From: JAFGRR01 sp964563855
GTDB taxonomy: Bacteria; Planctomycetota; Phycisphaerae; UBA1845; Fen-1342
NCBI GenBank assembly: GCA_964563855.1
Contig: CAZLYU010000001.1
Location: 149,228 to 213,227, forward strand
Direction of reading: 5' to 3'
DNA: 64,000 bases
The translations under genes and the position numbers were made by a program. Each line of letters begins with the position of its first letter. The first letter of the stretch is position 1. The notes beneath the pieces were generated by a model. That model saw nothing but the letters and a program-made list of their open reading frames with translations, had not been told where the DNA came from and did no database searches. Of the stretch, positions 9,401-17,130 are shown piece by piece.

Positions 9401-10302
9401 GTCAACCCCTCGGGTTTTACACCCCAGCGCAACTGATCGCCGACGCCCGACGGCACAACGTCGTAGTGCGCGGCGTCGATGTGAACATGAGTGCGTGGGA
9501 TTGTCGGCTGGAAACGCGCGATGTTGCCGAAGATCCACTCGGGGCCGACGCGCATGGCGCGAACCGCAAGACCGATGCACATCCCGCGACCCACGCCGTG
9601 CGCCTCGGCATGCGCGTCGTGCGGGGGCTGAGCGCCACGCGCGTCAGCGGCATCGTCGCCGAGCAACAGACCCGACGCATCACCAGCATCGAACAACTCG
9701 CTCGCCGGGCGGATGTCTCGCGCGACACGTTGCTGCGCCTCGCGGCCGCGGATGCGTTCCGTTCGCTGGGCTTGTCGCGCCGCGCGGCGTTCTGGCGGAT
9801 TCTGTCGCTCGAACCAGTGCGACAGCAGAGCCTATTCGCCGAGCTGCCCCTCGATGAACCGCAAGCGGACCTGCCCGACATGACGCTCGATGAAGTGGTG
9901 ATCAGCGACTACGACGCAACCGGCTTCTCGCTGAACGCACACCCGATCGAACTGATCCGCAACGAATTGAACGCAATGGGGGTGACCCGCAACGAAAGCT
10001 TGCTGACGGCGCGGCCGGGGCGTCGCGTGCAGGTGGCGGGGCTGGTGACGGTGCGCCAGCGCCCGAGCACCGCCAAGGGCATCGTCTTCATGACGCTCGA
10101 GGACGAAGCCGGGCACGCCAACCTCATCGTGCGACCCCGCGTGTGGGAGCGCGAGGGGCGCAAGACGCGCGACAAAATCGCGGTCTTGGCGACCGGCGTG
10201 ATCGAGCGGCAGGGGCGGGTGGTGCACGTCCAAGTATCACGGCTCGACGACCTGACCACCGTGCTAGGCGATGTGCGTCACCGGTCGCGCGACTTCCACT
10301 GA
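6457..10302 (+). CDS. dnaE2: Error-prone DNA polymerase DnaE2, interrupted in frame by an IVS-like element
   Basis: This is a C-family polymerase alpha subunit of the DnaE2 type, used in damage-induced translesion synthesis with ImuA/ImuB (not in this window). Visible are the PHP domain start (ELHCLSNFSFLRGASHPEEL), the palm motif PDIDIDFEH with its acidic pair, GVFQIESRAQMSMLPR, the GFPESHSASFALL region and a C-terminal OB-fold. At 1281 residues it is about 200 longer than usual. The extra, at roughly residues 610-783, is low-similarity sequence between ALGMLSAL and IPAEDPAVYDMI. That extra is the translation of the element at 8284-8803, which contains no stop in this frame. The ATG at 6502 is an alternative start; neither has a clear ribosome site. 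Confidence 0.92.
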   Translation: MPDPPHAKLNQPSRRMPQTPRPPLDFNGPAYAELHCLSNFSFLRGASHPEELVIRAADLGYAAIAMTDRNSLAGVVRAHVAARDHDIHLIIGAEITPRDAPPIVLLAPHRNAYARLARLITLGRRRAPKGQCFLDLDDVLTLHDSGLIAIARSPNPYDDPTATRRSWTGPWTLLDYLGAYRDAFGDDCYLAADLGYVQPDAVRLAELAALSDASRTPLVATNNVHYHDAAGRFLQDVLVCVREKCTVHEAGTRLFPNAERHLRTRDEIARRYAAYPEALARTAEIAKRCTFELDELKYEYPHELVPQGRQPREYLEALVWRGAAARIGPNPLQTQTDDDGARETDIEANNRAIAAALPTAIRERIEAELALIRELSYEYYFLTVWDLVRFARRRNILCQGRGSAANSVVCYCLGVTAVDPLKVDLLFERFISKQRNEPPDIDIDFEHNRREEVFQYIYQKYGRERAAITAEVVTYRPRSAVRDVGKALGLSLDRVDRMAKVMDYWQRDITDDVVRHAGLDPQDRTVQCVLRLVRQILGFPRHLSQHVGGFVITETPLCEIVPLQNGAMPDRVFIEWDKDDIEVLGMLKVDCLALGMLSALQEALCLLQRGTEGGRDTGTKPPGRAVALVEHVKCKGTAHVECEDVSRSHRLAGSDRACEEDLYRDGGASDERSIRVKRANASSSSIDPVEHCRGKCAQQPRGVLAVPVRRTRVACRARNPMHLERDVADGDCNSCKANEPAHGNRQTATRPDSQLETSTDQLEKHAVSVTAATSPRPSVPMSLLDIPAEDPAVYDMICEADTVGVFQIESRAQMSMLPRLRPRCFYDLVIEVAIVRPGPIQGGMVHPYLRRRNGEEPVWYPDDNVKAVLHKTLGVPLFQEQVMRLAMVAGGFSAGEADQLRRAMAAWRRSGNLEQFHFKLVRGMQANGYSQAFAEQVFKQISGFAEYGFPESHSASFALLVYASAWIKNYYPNVFLAALLNSQPLGFYTPAQLIADARRHNVVVRGVDVNMSAWDCRLETRDVAEDPLGADAHGANRKTDAHPATHAVRLGMRVVRGLSATRVSGIVAEQQTRRITSIEQLARRADVSRDTLLRLAAADAFRSLGLSRRAAFWRILSLEPVRQQSLFAELPLDEPQADLPDMTLDEVVISDYDATGFSLNAHPIELIRNELNAMGVTRNESLLTARPGRRVQVAGLVTVRQRPSTAKGIVFMTLEDEAGHANLIVRPRVWEREGRKTRDKIAVLATGVIERQGRVVHVQVSRLDDLTTVLGDVRHRSRDFH
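8284..8320 (+). repeat. Left inverted end of the dnaE2 element
   Basis: The repeat is four consecutive 8-bp units starting GGGA (GGGACTGA, GGGAGGCA, GGGACACA, GGGACGAA) plus five further bases. It pairs imperfectly with 8767-8803. Confidence 0.8.
8372..8743 (+). CDS. Four-helix bundle protein (S23/23S rRNA intervening-sequence family)
   Basis: The 123-residue product has the signature of this family: an N-terminal FRDLIVWREAIELAKKIY helix, GLSAQMRRAAVSIPSNIAEGNAR in the middle, and a Leu-rich C-terminal helix ending in LIRSLK. These proteins are all-helical, and Avd of diversity-generating retroelements is a relative. Their cellular job is not established. The gene is read in a different frame from dnaE2, wholly within it and on the same strand. 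An AAGGGAA stretch lies 8-14 bases before the ATG. There is no reverse transcriptase or template/variable repeat nearby, so this is not a DGR. Confidence 0.88.
   Translation: MSSVRTFRDLIVWREAIELAKKIYIVTEALPTREAYGLSAQMRRAAVSIPSNIAEGNARNSREESLQFLYVARGSLAELETQCILSETLQMVTATPAKLTNLLTETDRLLQGLIRSLKHPQIS
8767..8803 (-). repeat. Right inverted end of the dnaE2 element
   Basis: Read on the minus strand it is four 8-bp units (GGGACATA, GGGACGGA, GGGACGGG, GGGACGTA). It matches the left end in 28 of 37 positions in inverted orientation. Confidence 0.8.
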
Positions 10303-10373
10303 ACAGCGCCAGGCGCCAGTACGCAGACCAACGGCCGCGCCAGACGCCAGCGGCTCGGGAAAACGTCGCCGAC

Positions 10374-10401
10374 TTGCCTTGTGCGCCAAAGCTTCTATAG
10401 T
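10374..10401 (+). promoter_or_regulatory. Candidate sigma-70 promoter for the GbsR-type regulator and pyrE
   Basis: TTGCCT at 10374-10379 and TATAGT at 10396-10401 are separated by 16 bases. They lie about 45 bases upstream of the regulator start, which has GGAGG at 10434-10438. Confidence 0.5.
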
Positions 10402-10418
10402 TTCAGAGCCGGCTGAAA
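10401..10418 (+). promoter_or_regulatory. Inverted repeat overlapping the -10, candidate autoregulatory operator
   Basis: TTTCAG at 10401-10406 and its exact complement CTGAAA at 10413-10418 flank six bases. The site begins at the last base of the putative -10 element, a position where a bound regulator would block transcription. Binding by the downstream regulator is inference. Confidence 0.45.
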
Positions 10419-10444
10419 TGTTCAGAACGTTTTGGAGGCCATCA

Positions 10445-11077
10445 ATGACCAAGCTTACCGAAGCAAAACAGTTGCTCGTCCGACGTTGGGGTGAGATGGG
10501 CGGCTACTGGGGCATCAATCGCACCATGGCCGAAATCCATGCCCTGCTCTTCGTCACCCGTGAACCACTCTGCACCGATGACGTGATGCGCGAACTCCAC
10601 GTCTCACGCGGCAACGCCAGCATGAATCTCCGGGCCCTCGTCGATTGGGGCCTCATCCAACGCGTGCACAAATTCGGCGACCGGAAAGAGTACTTTGTCG
10701 CCGACGCCGACGTCTGGCACATGTTCGAGACCATCATGCGCGAACGCCGCCGACGCGAGGTCGAGCCGATCATCAACTCGATCGACCGCTGCGTCGAAAT
10801 GGTCGGCGACACCGCGACGAACGGCGCGGGCGGCGATCCCCCCGAAGACGTCGCGGAGTTCAATCGCCGCATCAACGACTTGCGTCAGTTTCTGTCGACC
10901 ATGAGCATGCTCTTCGAACTCGTGCTGCGGTTCGGCAAAGAGAACATCGAAGAATTCGCCGAGCAAATGCTGCAACTCACGCCCCCCGGCGAAGCCGACG
11001 ACAGCGCCGCGAGCAAGTCTGATGGTCGACCGACTCCCCCGCGTCCGCATCGCAAAGGTGGGAAAGCGAAGGTCTGA
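10445..11077 (+). CDS. GbsR/MarR-family winged-helix transcriptional regulator
   Basis: The 210-residue protein has an N-terminal winged helix: GYWGINRTMAEIHALLF, then a recognition-helix region (DDVMRELHVSRGNASMNLRALVDWGLI) and a wing (GDRKEYFVA). A long helical C-terminal half probably dimerises. The arrangement is that of GbsR-like regulators, which in Bacillus control choline/betaine genes; the ligand here is unknown. An extended open frame begins at 10271, but GGAGG at 10434-10438 is placed 6 bases before the ATG at 10445. The stop overlaps the pyrE start by one base (TGATG), so the two are probably cotranscribed. The Lys/Arg/Pro-rich tail is species-specific in appearance. Confidence 0.8.
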   Translation: MTKLTEAKQLLVRRWGEMGGYWGINRTMAEIHALLFVTREPLCTDDVMRELHVSRGNASMNLRALVDWGLIQRVHKFGDRKEYFVADADVWHMFETIMRERRRREVEPIINSIDRCVEMVGDTATNGAGGDPPEDVAEFNRRINDLRQFLSTMSMLFELVLRFGKENIEEFAEQMLQLTPPGEADDSAASKSDGRPTPPRPHRKGGKAKV

Positions 11078-11601
11078 TGACGGATGAACAACTCGCTTTC
11101 CAACTGAAGGAAGCCGCGCTGCTCACCGGCGAGTTCACCCTGCGTTCCGGCCGCAAGAGCAACTATTACCTCGACAAGTACCAGTTCGAGACCCGTCCCA
11201 CGCTCTTGCGGGCCCTCGCCGAGCGCTTCGCGAAATACGTCACCCCCGACGTCGTTCGGCTCGCCGGACCGGAGCTCGGCGGCGTCGCGCTCGCGACCGC
11301 GGTCAGCCTCCACACCGACCGCCCGTTCGTCCTGGTGCGCAACAGCAAGAAAGATTACGGCTCAGCCAAACGCATCGAAGGGACGCTGTCGAAAGGTGAT
11401 CGCGTCTTGCTGACGGAAGACATCGCAACGAGCGGGGGCCAGGCGATTGAGGCGCTGCACGCGCTGCGCGACGCGGGGGCCGACGTCGCGGGGGTGGTCG
11501 TAGTCATCGACCGCGAAGAGGGCGGCCGCGAAGCAATCGAAGCCGCCGGTTACCGCTTCGACGCACTCTTCACCACGACGCAGTTAGACATCCCAAGGTA
11601 G
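11077..11601 (+). CDS. pyrE: Orotate phosphoribosyltransferase
   Basis: The product converts orotate and PRPP to orotidine 5'-monophosphate in pyrimidine synthesis. The PRPP-binding signature is present as VLLTEDIATSGGQAI, and the N-terminal FTLRSGRKSNYYLDKYQF matches bacterial PyrE. At 174 residues it is slightly short but complete. Its start overlaps the stop of the regulator gene (TGATG), which would couple its translation. No other pyr gene is in the window. Confidence 0.9.
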   Translation: MTDEQLAFQLKEAALLTGEFTLRSGRKSNYYLDKYQFETRPTLLRALAERFAKYVTPDVVRLAGPELGGVALATAVSLHTDRPFVLVRNSKKDYGSAKRIEGTLSKGDRVLLTEDIATSGGQAIEALHALRDAGADVAGVVVVIDREEGGREAIEAAGYRFDALFTTTQLDIPR

Positions 11602-11698
11602 CCTCGACGATGCAGACCAGGCATGCCGCCGCGCGGATCGGTGGTAGGGGGGCGGCGCTGTCGCTCCACGCACAACGTCCGCCTTGCGAACCGTTCGT

Positions 11699-12616
11699 CT
11701 ACCCGTCGCTGAACACCTGCTCGGCCTGCTCAATCTGCTCCGGCAACTCTTTGATCATCTCAGCCAGCACGGCCTCTTCAATACCGAGCAGCTCGAGATG
11801 ATGGGCGTGCACCGGCTGGCGGCGCCCGCTGAGATAGAACCCATACTCGAGTTCGCAGCAGATCGTGTCGGCCAGATGTACGATCGTCGCGATCTTCTGG
11901 AACTCCGGCTTGAGCGTATCCGGAGTGTGGTGGTGGCTGATGACGGTCCGCAACGCCGGCGGGAACTTCCACTTGGTTGCGAGCGCTGCGCCAAACTGCG
12001 TGTGATCCGCACCGATCAACTGCTGCTCCACCGCCGTAAAGTGTTCTTCGCCCTCGCTGCAGCGATCGACCACTTCCCGCAGCTTGTCCGGGAACAACTG
12101 GAACTCGACCAGCAGCCCGAGGTCGTGAACCAACCCGGCGACAAAGGCTTCATCATGCTGGAACCCACTGGCGAGTTTGGTGAGTTGCCGCCCGCATACG
12201 CCGACCGCGATGCAGTGACGCCACAAATCGCGGGCGCTGAAGCGGTCGGAGATCGACCCGGGTTTGAAGAGTCGCGCGAGCGACGCCGCCAACGCGATGT
12301 TCTTCACAGCGCTCAGACCGAGCATCACGATCGCTCGATCGAGGCTCGCGATTTGGGCCGGTAACCCGTAGAACGCGGAGTTCACCACCTTCAGAATCTT
12401 GGTCGCCAGCGCCGGATCGTTGCGCACGATCTCGTGCATGTGATGGGCGGTCGCCCGCGGATCCTCGACCACTTCCACGATCTTCGCTGTGATCTCCGGC
12501 AGCGAACTGATTTCGGTGACCTTGGACATCGCCCGCATCAGGTGCGGCGGCAACTCTCCCGGTCCGGCGACCGGCTGGCCGCCATTCTGTTTCGAGGTCG
12601 TCAACATCTGTCCCAT
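11699..12616 (-). CDS. HDOD-domain signalling protein
   Basis: The 305-residue protein is a single HDOD domain (HD-related output domain, non-enzymatic in most members). Typical features are SLPEITAKIVEVVEDP, NDPALATKILKVVNSAFYGL and GLVHDLGLLVEF, with HHH at the position of the helix H-rich segment. A longer frame starts at 12670, but GGAGA at 12625-12629 is 8 bases upstream of the ATG at 12616. Such proteins act in two-component, chemosensory or c-di-GMP networks; the partner is unknown. A second, different HDOD protein sits in the che cluster at 54782-55642. Confidence 0.85.
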   Translation of the reverse strand: MGQMLTTSKQNGGQPVAGPGELPPHLMRAMSKVTEISSLPEITAKIVEVVEDPRATAHHMHEIVRNDPALATKILKVVNSAFYGLPAQIASLDRAIVMLGLSAVKNIALAASLARLFKPGSISDRFSARDLWRHCIAVGVCGRQLTKLASGFQHDEAFVAGLVHDLGLLVEFQLFPDKLREVVDRCSEGEEHFTAVEQQLIGADHTQFGAALATKWKFPPALRTVISHHHTPDTLKPEFQKIATIVHLADTICCELEYGFYLSGRRQPVHAHHLELLGIEEAVLAEMIKELPEQIEQAEQVFSDG

Positions 12617-12892
12617 GCCAGCAATCTCCAAGGCCGAACTTTCACAAAGACTCCACCACTGCATCGGCAACTTCGACCCGCGCCTTGCCTTGGAGATATC
12701 CGACCTTCATCCATCGGCAGGACTCGCTCACGATCCGTCTCACGGTCGCTTCACCGCAGCACCGTCCGATAGTTACAGAATTGTCGCCTCTCGGAACTTT
12801 GCCTACACTCTTGCGTCTGGGCGCAGTTAGTCAGTCGCTACGCCCTCGTGCGCGTTTCACTTGCCCCTGGTGCGAGCTCGTTGCTGCGTTCT

Positions 12893-13588
12893 ATGGATGA
12901 CTTAGACGCCGTGCGTCGCGTCGCTCAAGATCTGTTGGTGCTACCCGGTCACGCTCGTCCCGACGCATGGCTCGCGGCCCATGCGCGCCGCGTTGGGCGA
13001 ACGGCGGCCTGGCTCGCCACGGCGTCAGAGCACCGCGCCGACGGCGCCCGACCCGAAGCCGCGGAAGTCGCCGGCTTGTTCTCTCTCGCCGGTTGGCCGG
13101 CAGAGGTCCGCGCCGGGCGCGTCGCCGCGGAGCAGGTCTTGCAGCGCCCGACCAACGCAACCCAGCGCGAAGCCGCCGCCGCACTCCTCGAGTCGCACTG
13201 TCGCGCTCGCGTCGACGAGGAGACGCTCGCACGGGCGGCGCGGGCCATCCGTCAGGCCAACGATCGCTATCCCGACGTGCCCGAGGCCCGCGTGCTCGTC
13301 GAGGCCGAAAACCTCGCCGAGATCGGCGTGACAGACTTCCTGCGTCAATTGCGGGCCGCCGCCGCGTCTGACGATCCGGTGCGCCAACTCCTCACGCGCT
13401 GGCGACGACAGCAAGAATACGGCTATTGGGAGGCCCGCATTCGCGATTGCCTGCGCAGCGAGGTCGCCCGCCGAGCGGCACTGGAGCGACTCGCCAACGT
13501 CCAACGTTGTTTCGATAATCTTGCGAGCGAGCTCGGCGAGCCAACGTCGTCCAATGCATCCGATCTTCCCGCGAGGGCGGGTGAATGA
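12893..13588 (+). CDS. Degenerate HD-superfamily-like protein
   Basis: The 231-residue protein follows the outline of small HD phosphohydrolases. It has an N-terminal HARRVGRTAAWLA helix, then a region where the HD dyad would be (here FSLAGWPAE, without His-Asp), and later PEARVLVEAENLAEIGVTDFLR, which mirrors the usual PEAK-L-DAD-L-IG motif. Several metal ligands are therefore missing, and I infer a non-catalytic or altered member. The stop overlaps the hpt start (ATGA), suggesting translational coupling with purine salvage. Start at 12893 is the first ATG that preserves the fold; an upstream GTG at 12848 is possible. Confidence 0.55.
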   Translation: MDDLDAVRRVAQDLLVLPGHARPDAWLAAHARRVGRTAAWLATASEHRADGARPEAAEVAGLFSLAGWPAEVRAGRVAAEQVLQRPTNATQREAAAALLESHCRARVDEETLARAARAIRQANDRYPDVPEARVLVEAENLAEIGVTDFLRQLRAAAASDDPVRQLLTRWRRQQEYGYWEARIRDCLRSEVARRAALERLANVQRCFDNLASELGEPTSSNASDLPARAGE

Positions 13589-14139
13589 GTTCCAACGGCA
13601 GTCACCCCGATATTGAACGCGTGCTGTTCCCCTCTGACGCGATCGAGGCGCGGGTCAATGAGCTCGCCGAATGTATCGCCGCTCGCTACGCCGCGCACAC
13701 ACCGCTGACGCTGCTGCCCGTGCTGTCCGGCTCGTTCGTCTTTGCCGCCGATTTGATCCGACGCTTGCCCAACAAGCTCAAGATCGCTCTCATCCAAACC
13801 AGCGCGTACCCAGGGCGTTCGATCACGGCGGTCGCGCCACGCGTGGTTCACGAACTGGCCGGCGAGATCACCGACCGGCATGTCCTGATCGTCGACGACA
13901 TTCTCGACAGCGGGCAAACCATGAGCCTCGTGCGCAATCTGGTCGAGGCCGAACGTCCCGCCAGCGTGCAATCCGCCGTCTTGCTCGCCAAGCGTGGGAA
14001 AGCGTCGCAGCAACTGCGGCCCGACTACGTCGGCTTCGAAATCGACGACCTGTTCGTGGTCGGATACGGCCTCGATTATGACGATCACTATCGAAATCTT
14101 CCGTTCATCGGTGTTCTCAAACCCGAGCTGATGCGGTGA
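13585..14139 (+). CDS. hpt: Hypoxanthine-guanine phosphoribosyltransferase
   Basis: The 184-residue purine salvage enzyme transfers phosphoribose from PRPP to hypoxanthine or guanine. The PRPP-binding loop is HVLIVDDILDSGQTMSLV, preceded by the PVLSGSFVFAADLIRRL region, and the C-terminal DDLFVVGYGLDYDDHYRNLPFIG is characteristic of bacterial Hpt. The ATG lies within the stop of the preceding gene (ATGA). The next gene starts four bases inside its stop region (GTGA overlap). Length is normal. Confidence 0.93.
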   Translation: MSSNGSHPDIERVLFPSDAIEARVNELAECIAARYAAHTPLTLLPVLSGSFVFAADLIRRLPNKLKIALIQTSAYPGRSITAVAPRVVHELAGEITDRHVLIVDDILDSGQTMSLVRNLVEAERPASVQSAVLLAKRGKASQQLRPDYVGFEIDDLFVVGYGLDYDDHYRNLPFIGVLKPELMR

Positions 14140-14681
14140 GCCCCGTGCCATCCGATGTCGCCGCGCCGCCACGCCGACCCGGGCTCGCACCCGCCAGCGC
14201 CGCCGCCGCCGAAATGCTGGACGGCGGAGAAATCATCGAACTCAGCATCCGCCCCTCACCGTGGTCGATCGGCATTCGCTCGTTCTATCTGGTCTTCGGC
14301 GCGGTCCTCGCGATGGTCGCACTCTCCATCGTGATCCGCAGCGGTGCGTCGGTCTGGCTGGCGCTCGCGCTGCAGGCCACCTTAGCCGCCGTGGTGTTGC
14401 GGGTCTTCGCCGCCACCATGCAGTGGGCCAGCCGACTCTACGTGTTGACCAATCGGCGCGTGCTCTGTTTTCAAGGCGTCTTTAGCGTGCGCTACACCGC
14501 CTGTCCGCTGCAACAAATCGCCGACGTCACGCTCCGAACCGAGGGGCTCGAGCGAACGCTCCGCCTCGGATCGCTCTACATGCATAACGCCGAAAACCGA
14601 CACGTGGTGATCTGGCGTTACGTCGCGCGGCCGCGCGACGTGCTCGCCCGCGTGCAACGCGCCATCCACAACGCTCGCTAG
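14136..14681 (+). CDS. PH-domain (bPH2-type) membrane protein
   Basis: The product is about 181 residues with two hydrophobic segments (roughly residues 48-66 and 73-92) followed by a bacterial PH-like domain: LYVLTNRRVLCFQGVFSVRYTACPLQQIADV, then GSLYMHNA and a terminal helix. This arrangement is common in YdbS/YdbT-like membrane proteins of unknown role. The start is a GTG overlapping the hpt stop. Translation coupled to hpt is likely; a functional link is not evident. Confidence 0.7.
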   Translation: MSPVPSDVAAPPRRPGLAPASAAAAEMLDGGEIIELSIRPSPWSIGIRSFYLVFGAVLAMVALSIVIRSGASVWLALALQATLAAVVLRVFAATMQWASRLYVLTNRRVLCFQGVFSVRYTACPLQQIADVTLRTEGLERTLRLGSLYMHNAENRHVVIWRYVARPRDVLARVQRAIHNAR

Positions 14682-14688
14682 CGCATTT

Positions 14689-17130
14689 TCAGGAAGCCCC
14701 CGGTGTCCCACCGTGGTGCGAGCGGTGCGCGCTTGACGTCAACACGCCCGCAACCACCCGACGCACCGCGACCGCCGCTTGACCAAGCGACAATCCGCCA
14801 TCATTCGGCGGCACGAGACGGTGTCGCAGCACGTCGAGCTCGTGGGCCCGCAACCGTTCCGTCACGGCCTGCGTCAAACGCAGATTGCAAAACACACCCC
14901 CCGACAAGCCGACCCGACTCACACCGGCCTCCCGCGCAGCGCTTGATGCCGCGTCCGCTAGACCTCTGGCGAGCGCGCCATGAAACCCCGCCGCCAGATG
15001 AGCGGTCGCGTCACCGGCATCACGACGCTCGACAATCCAACGCACCAGCGGCCGCCAATCCAACTCGCACAGACCCTCAGCGTCGGCGACCGGCTGCAGC
15101 AACACCGCCGGCGCCGCCGCGCCAGCAGTCCCCGGCGCCTCGTTGGCGCAGGCTTCCAGCGCTTGCGCAGCTTGGCCCTCATACGTATTCGCGACAGCCA
15201 ACCCCAGCAAACACGCGACCGCGTCAAACAAGCGCCCCACGCCGCTCGACAGCGGCGCGTTCACTCCGCTGACAATCATCCGCACCAGCAAACTGCTCTC
15301 AGCAACACTCAGCTTCGCGCCCGTCGGCAGCCGCTCACCCGCCTCGTTCCCAAACGCGTCAAGCACGACCGCCAGCGCCGTTCGTCGAACGTCCATCGCT
15401 GCGGCGTCTCCCCCCGCGAGCGGAATCGGTCGCAAACGCACCAGCCGCTGAAACCGCGCGGTGTCGCACAAGAGCAACTCGCCGCCCCAGATAACGCCGT
15501 CTGTCCCCAAACCGGTCCCGTCGCACACCAGCGCCACGATCGGCTCGTCGCAGCAGTGTTCAGTCAACAGCGCGGCCGCGTGCGCATGATGATGCTGCAC
15601 GCCGATGAGGGGGCAGCCGCGCGTCTTCGCCAAACGCAGCGCGTAACGCGTCGAGAAGTAGTCGGGGTGCATGTCATGTGCGATCCATGCCGGCTGCGTC
15701 TCGAACAGTCCGAGCATGTCGTCAATTGCTTTGGTGTACGCGTCGAACGTGCGCGCGTGTGACAAGTCGCCTAAATGCTGACTGACAATCACCTCCCCGC
15801 CGCGCACCACAGCCACCGTGCTCTTCAAGTCGCCTCCCATCGCCAGACCCGGCGGCGCGTCGACGAAGGCCGGCGACAGCGGAATCGTCGCCGGCACAGC
15901 CCCCCGCGCGCGACGGATGACCAGCGGCGGTTCGCCGTAAACCGACAGCAACACCGAGTCATCCACTGGCCGTTCAATGTCGCGGTCGTGCAGCAGCAAA
16001 GCGTCACAGACCGACGCGAGCCGCGCGCAGGCGTCTTCATTGGCGGTCACCAGCGGTTCATTGCTGAAGTTCGCGCTGGTCATCACCAGCGGCGGCGTCG
16101 CGAACTCGGGATCCTCAAACAGCAACGCGTGGATCGGCGTATACGCCAGCATGACCCCAAATCGCGAGCTGCGCGGCGCCACACTCGGCGCGATGCAAGC
16201 CGTCGCGATGCGGGGCAGCAGCAAAATGGGCCGCATCGCGCTGCTCAGCACACGCTCGGCGTGCGCTGAAACTTGCACCAACGCACGCGCCGCCTCGACA
16301 TCGCGCACCATGACGGCCAGCGGCTTCGCCTCGCGACCCTTCCGCTCGCGTAACCGCTGCACGGCCGCCTCATCGTCCGCGCGAACGGCGAGATGGAAAC
16401 CGCCCAACCCCTTGATCGCGAGAATCTCCCCCCCGACCAGGCGCCGGGCCGCATCACGCAGCGGCGCATCGCTCAGGATCCGCCCAACGCTGTCGACCAG
16501 ACGCACCTGCGGTCCGCACTGCGGGCAGCAGATCGGCTGTGCGTGATAGCGGCGATCCGATGCATCGGCGTACTCGGCCGCGCATGCCGCACACATCGCA
16601 AACGACGCCATCGTCGTGTTCGCGCGGTCGTAGGGAATCCGTCGGATGAGCGTGAACCGCGGCCCGCAGTTCGTGCAGTTGACGAGCGGGTGTCGGTAGC
16701 GGCGATCGTTCGGATCGCGCAACTCGCGCAGGCAGTCGTCGCAGGTGGCGCTGTCGATCGCGACGCCCGCGCGCGCCCGTCCGCCGGCGCTGGCTCGAAT
16801 CTCAAAGGCGTCATGTGGCTGCCGAACACACGGGTTGCGCGTCAGCACGTCGACCCGCGCCAGCGGGGGTGCTTGCGTCCGAAGCGCAGCCTCGAGCAAA
16901 TCGAGTGCGGCTGGCGGCCCGACCACTTCGATCGTGACGCCGGCCGCCGTGTTTTGCACCCAGCCGGTCAGCCCGAGGCGCTGCGCCGTTTGATGGACGA
17001 ACGGCCGAAAGCCGACCCCCTGTACCACGCCGCCGACCGTCCAACGCTCCGCAGCCGACTCACGCGAGAGCGCCTCACGCGCTACACGCTGGATCGCCGG
17101 CGGCGGTTGTTCCCGATCAGAACTCGCCAT
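14689..17130 (-). CDS. hypF: Carbamoyltransferase HypF ([NiFe]-hydrogenase maturation)
   Basis: The 813-residue protein has all HypF parts: an acylphosphatase domain (VQGVGFRPFVHQTAQRLGL), two C4 zinc-finger pairs (CDDCLREL/CTNCGPRFT and CAACAAEY/CPQCGP), a YrdC-like domain (KGLGGFHLAVRADD) and the Kae1-like carbamoyltransferase with HHHAHAAALLTEH. It makes the thiocarbamate that becomes the cyanide ligands of [NiFe] sites. I chose the ATG at 17130, giving a 14-base overlap with the upstream GH3 gene; frames open further to 17199. No other hyp or hydrogenase gene is in the window. Confidence 0.93.
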   Translation of the reverse strand: MASSDREQPPPAIQRVAREALSRESAAERWTVGGVVQGVGFRPFVHQTAQRLGLTGWVQNTAAGVTIEVVGPPAALDLLEAALRTQAPPLARVDVLTRNPCVRQPHDAFEIRASAGGRARAGVAIDSATCDDCLRELRDPNDRRYRHPLVNCTNCGPRFTLIRRIPYDRANTTMASFAMCAACAAEYADASDRRYHAQPICCPQCGPQVRLVDSVGRILSDAPLRDAARRLVGGEILAIKGLGGFHLAVRADDEAAVQRLRERKGREAKPLAVMVRDVEAARALVQVSAHAERVLSSAMRPILLLPRIATACIAPSVAPRSSRFGVMLAYTPIHALLFEDPEFATPPLVMTSANFSNEPLVTANEDACARLASVCDALLLHDRDIERPVDDSVLLSVYGEPPLVIRRARGAVPATIPLSPAFVDAPPGLAMGGDLKSTVAVVRGGEVIVSQHLGDLSHARTFDAYTKAIDDMLGLFETQPAWIAHDMHPDYFSTRYALRLAKTRGCPLIGVQHHHAHAAALLTEHCCDEPIVALVCDGTGLGTDGVIWGGELLLCDTARFQRLVRLRPIPLAGGDAAAMDVRRTALAVVLDAFGNEAGERLPTGAKLSVAESSLLVRMIVSGVNAPLSSGVGRLFDAVACLLGLAVANTYEGQAAQALEACANEAPGTAGAAAPAVLLQPVADAEGLCELDWRPLVRWIVERRDAGDATAHLAAGFHGALARGLADAASSAAREAGVSRVGLSGGVFCNLRLTQAVTERLRAHELDVLRHRLVPPNDGGLSLGQAAVAVRRVVAGVLTSSAHRSHHGGTPGAS

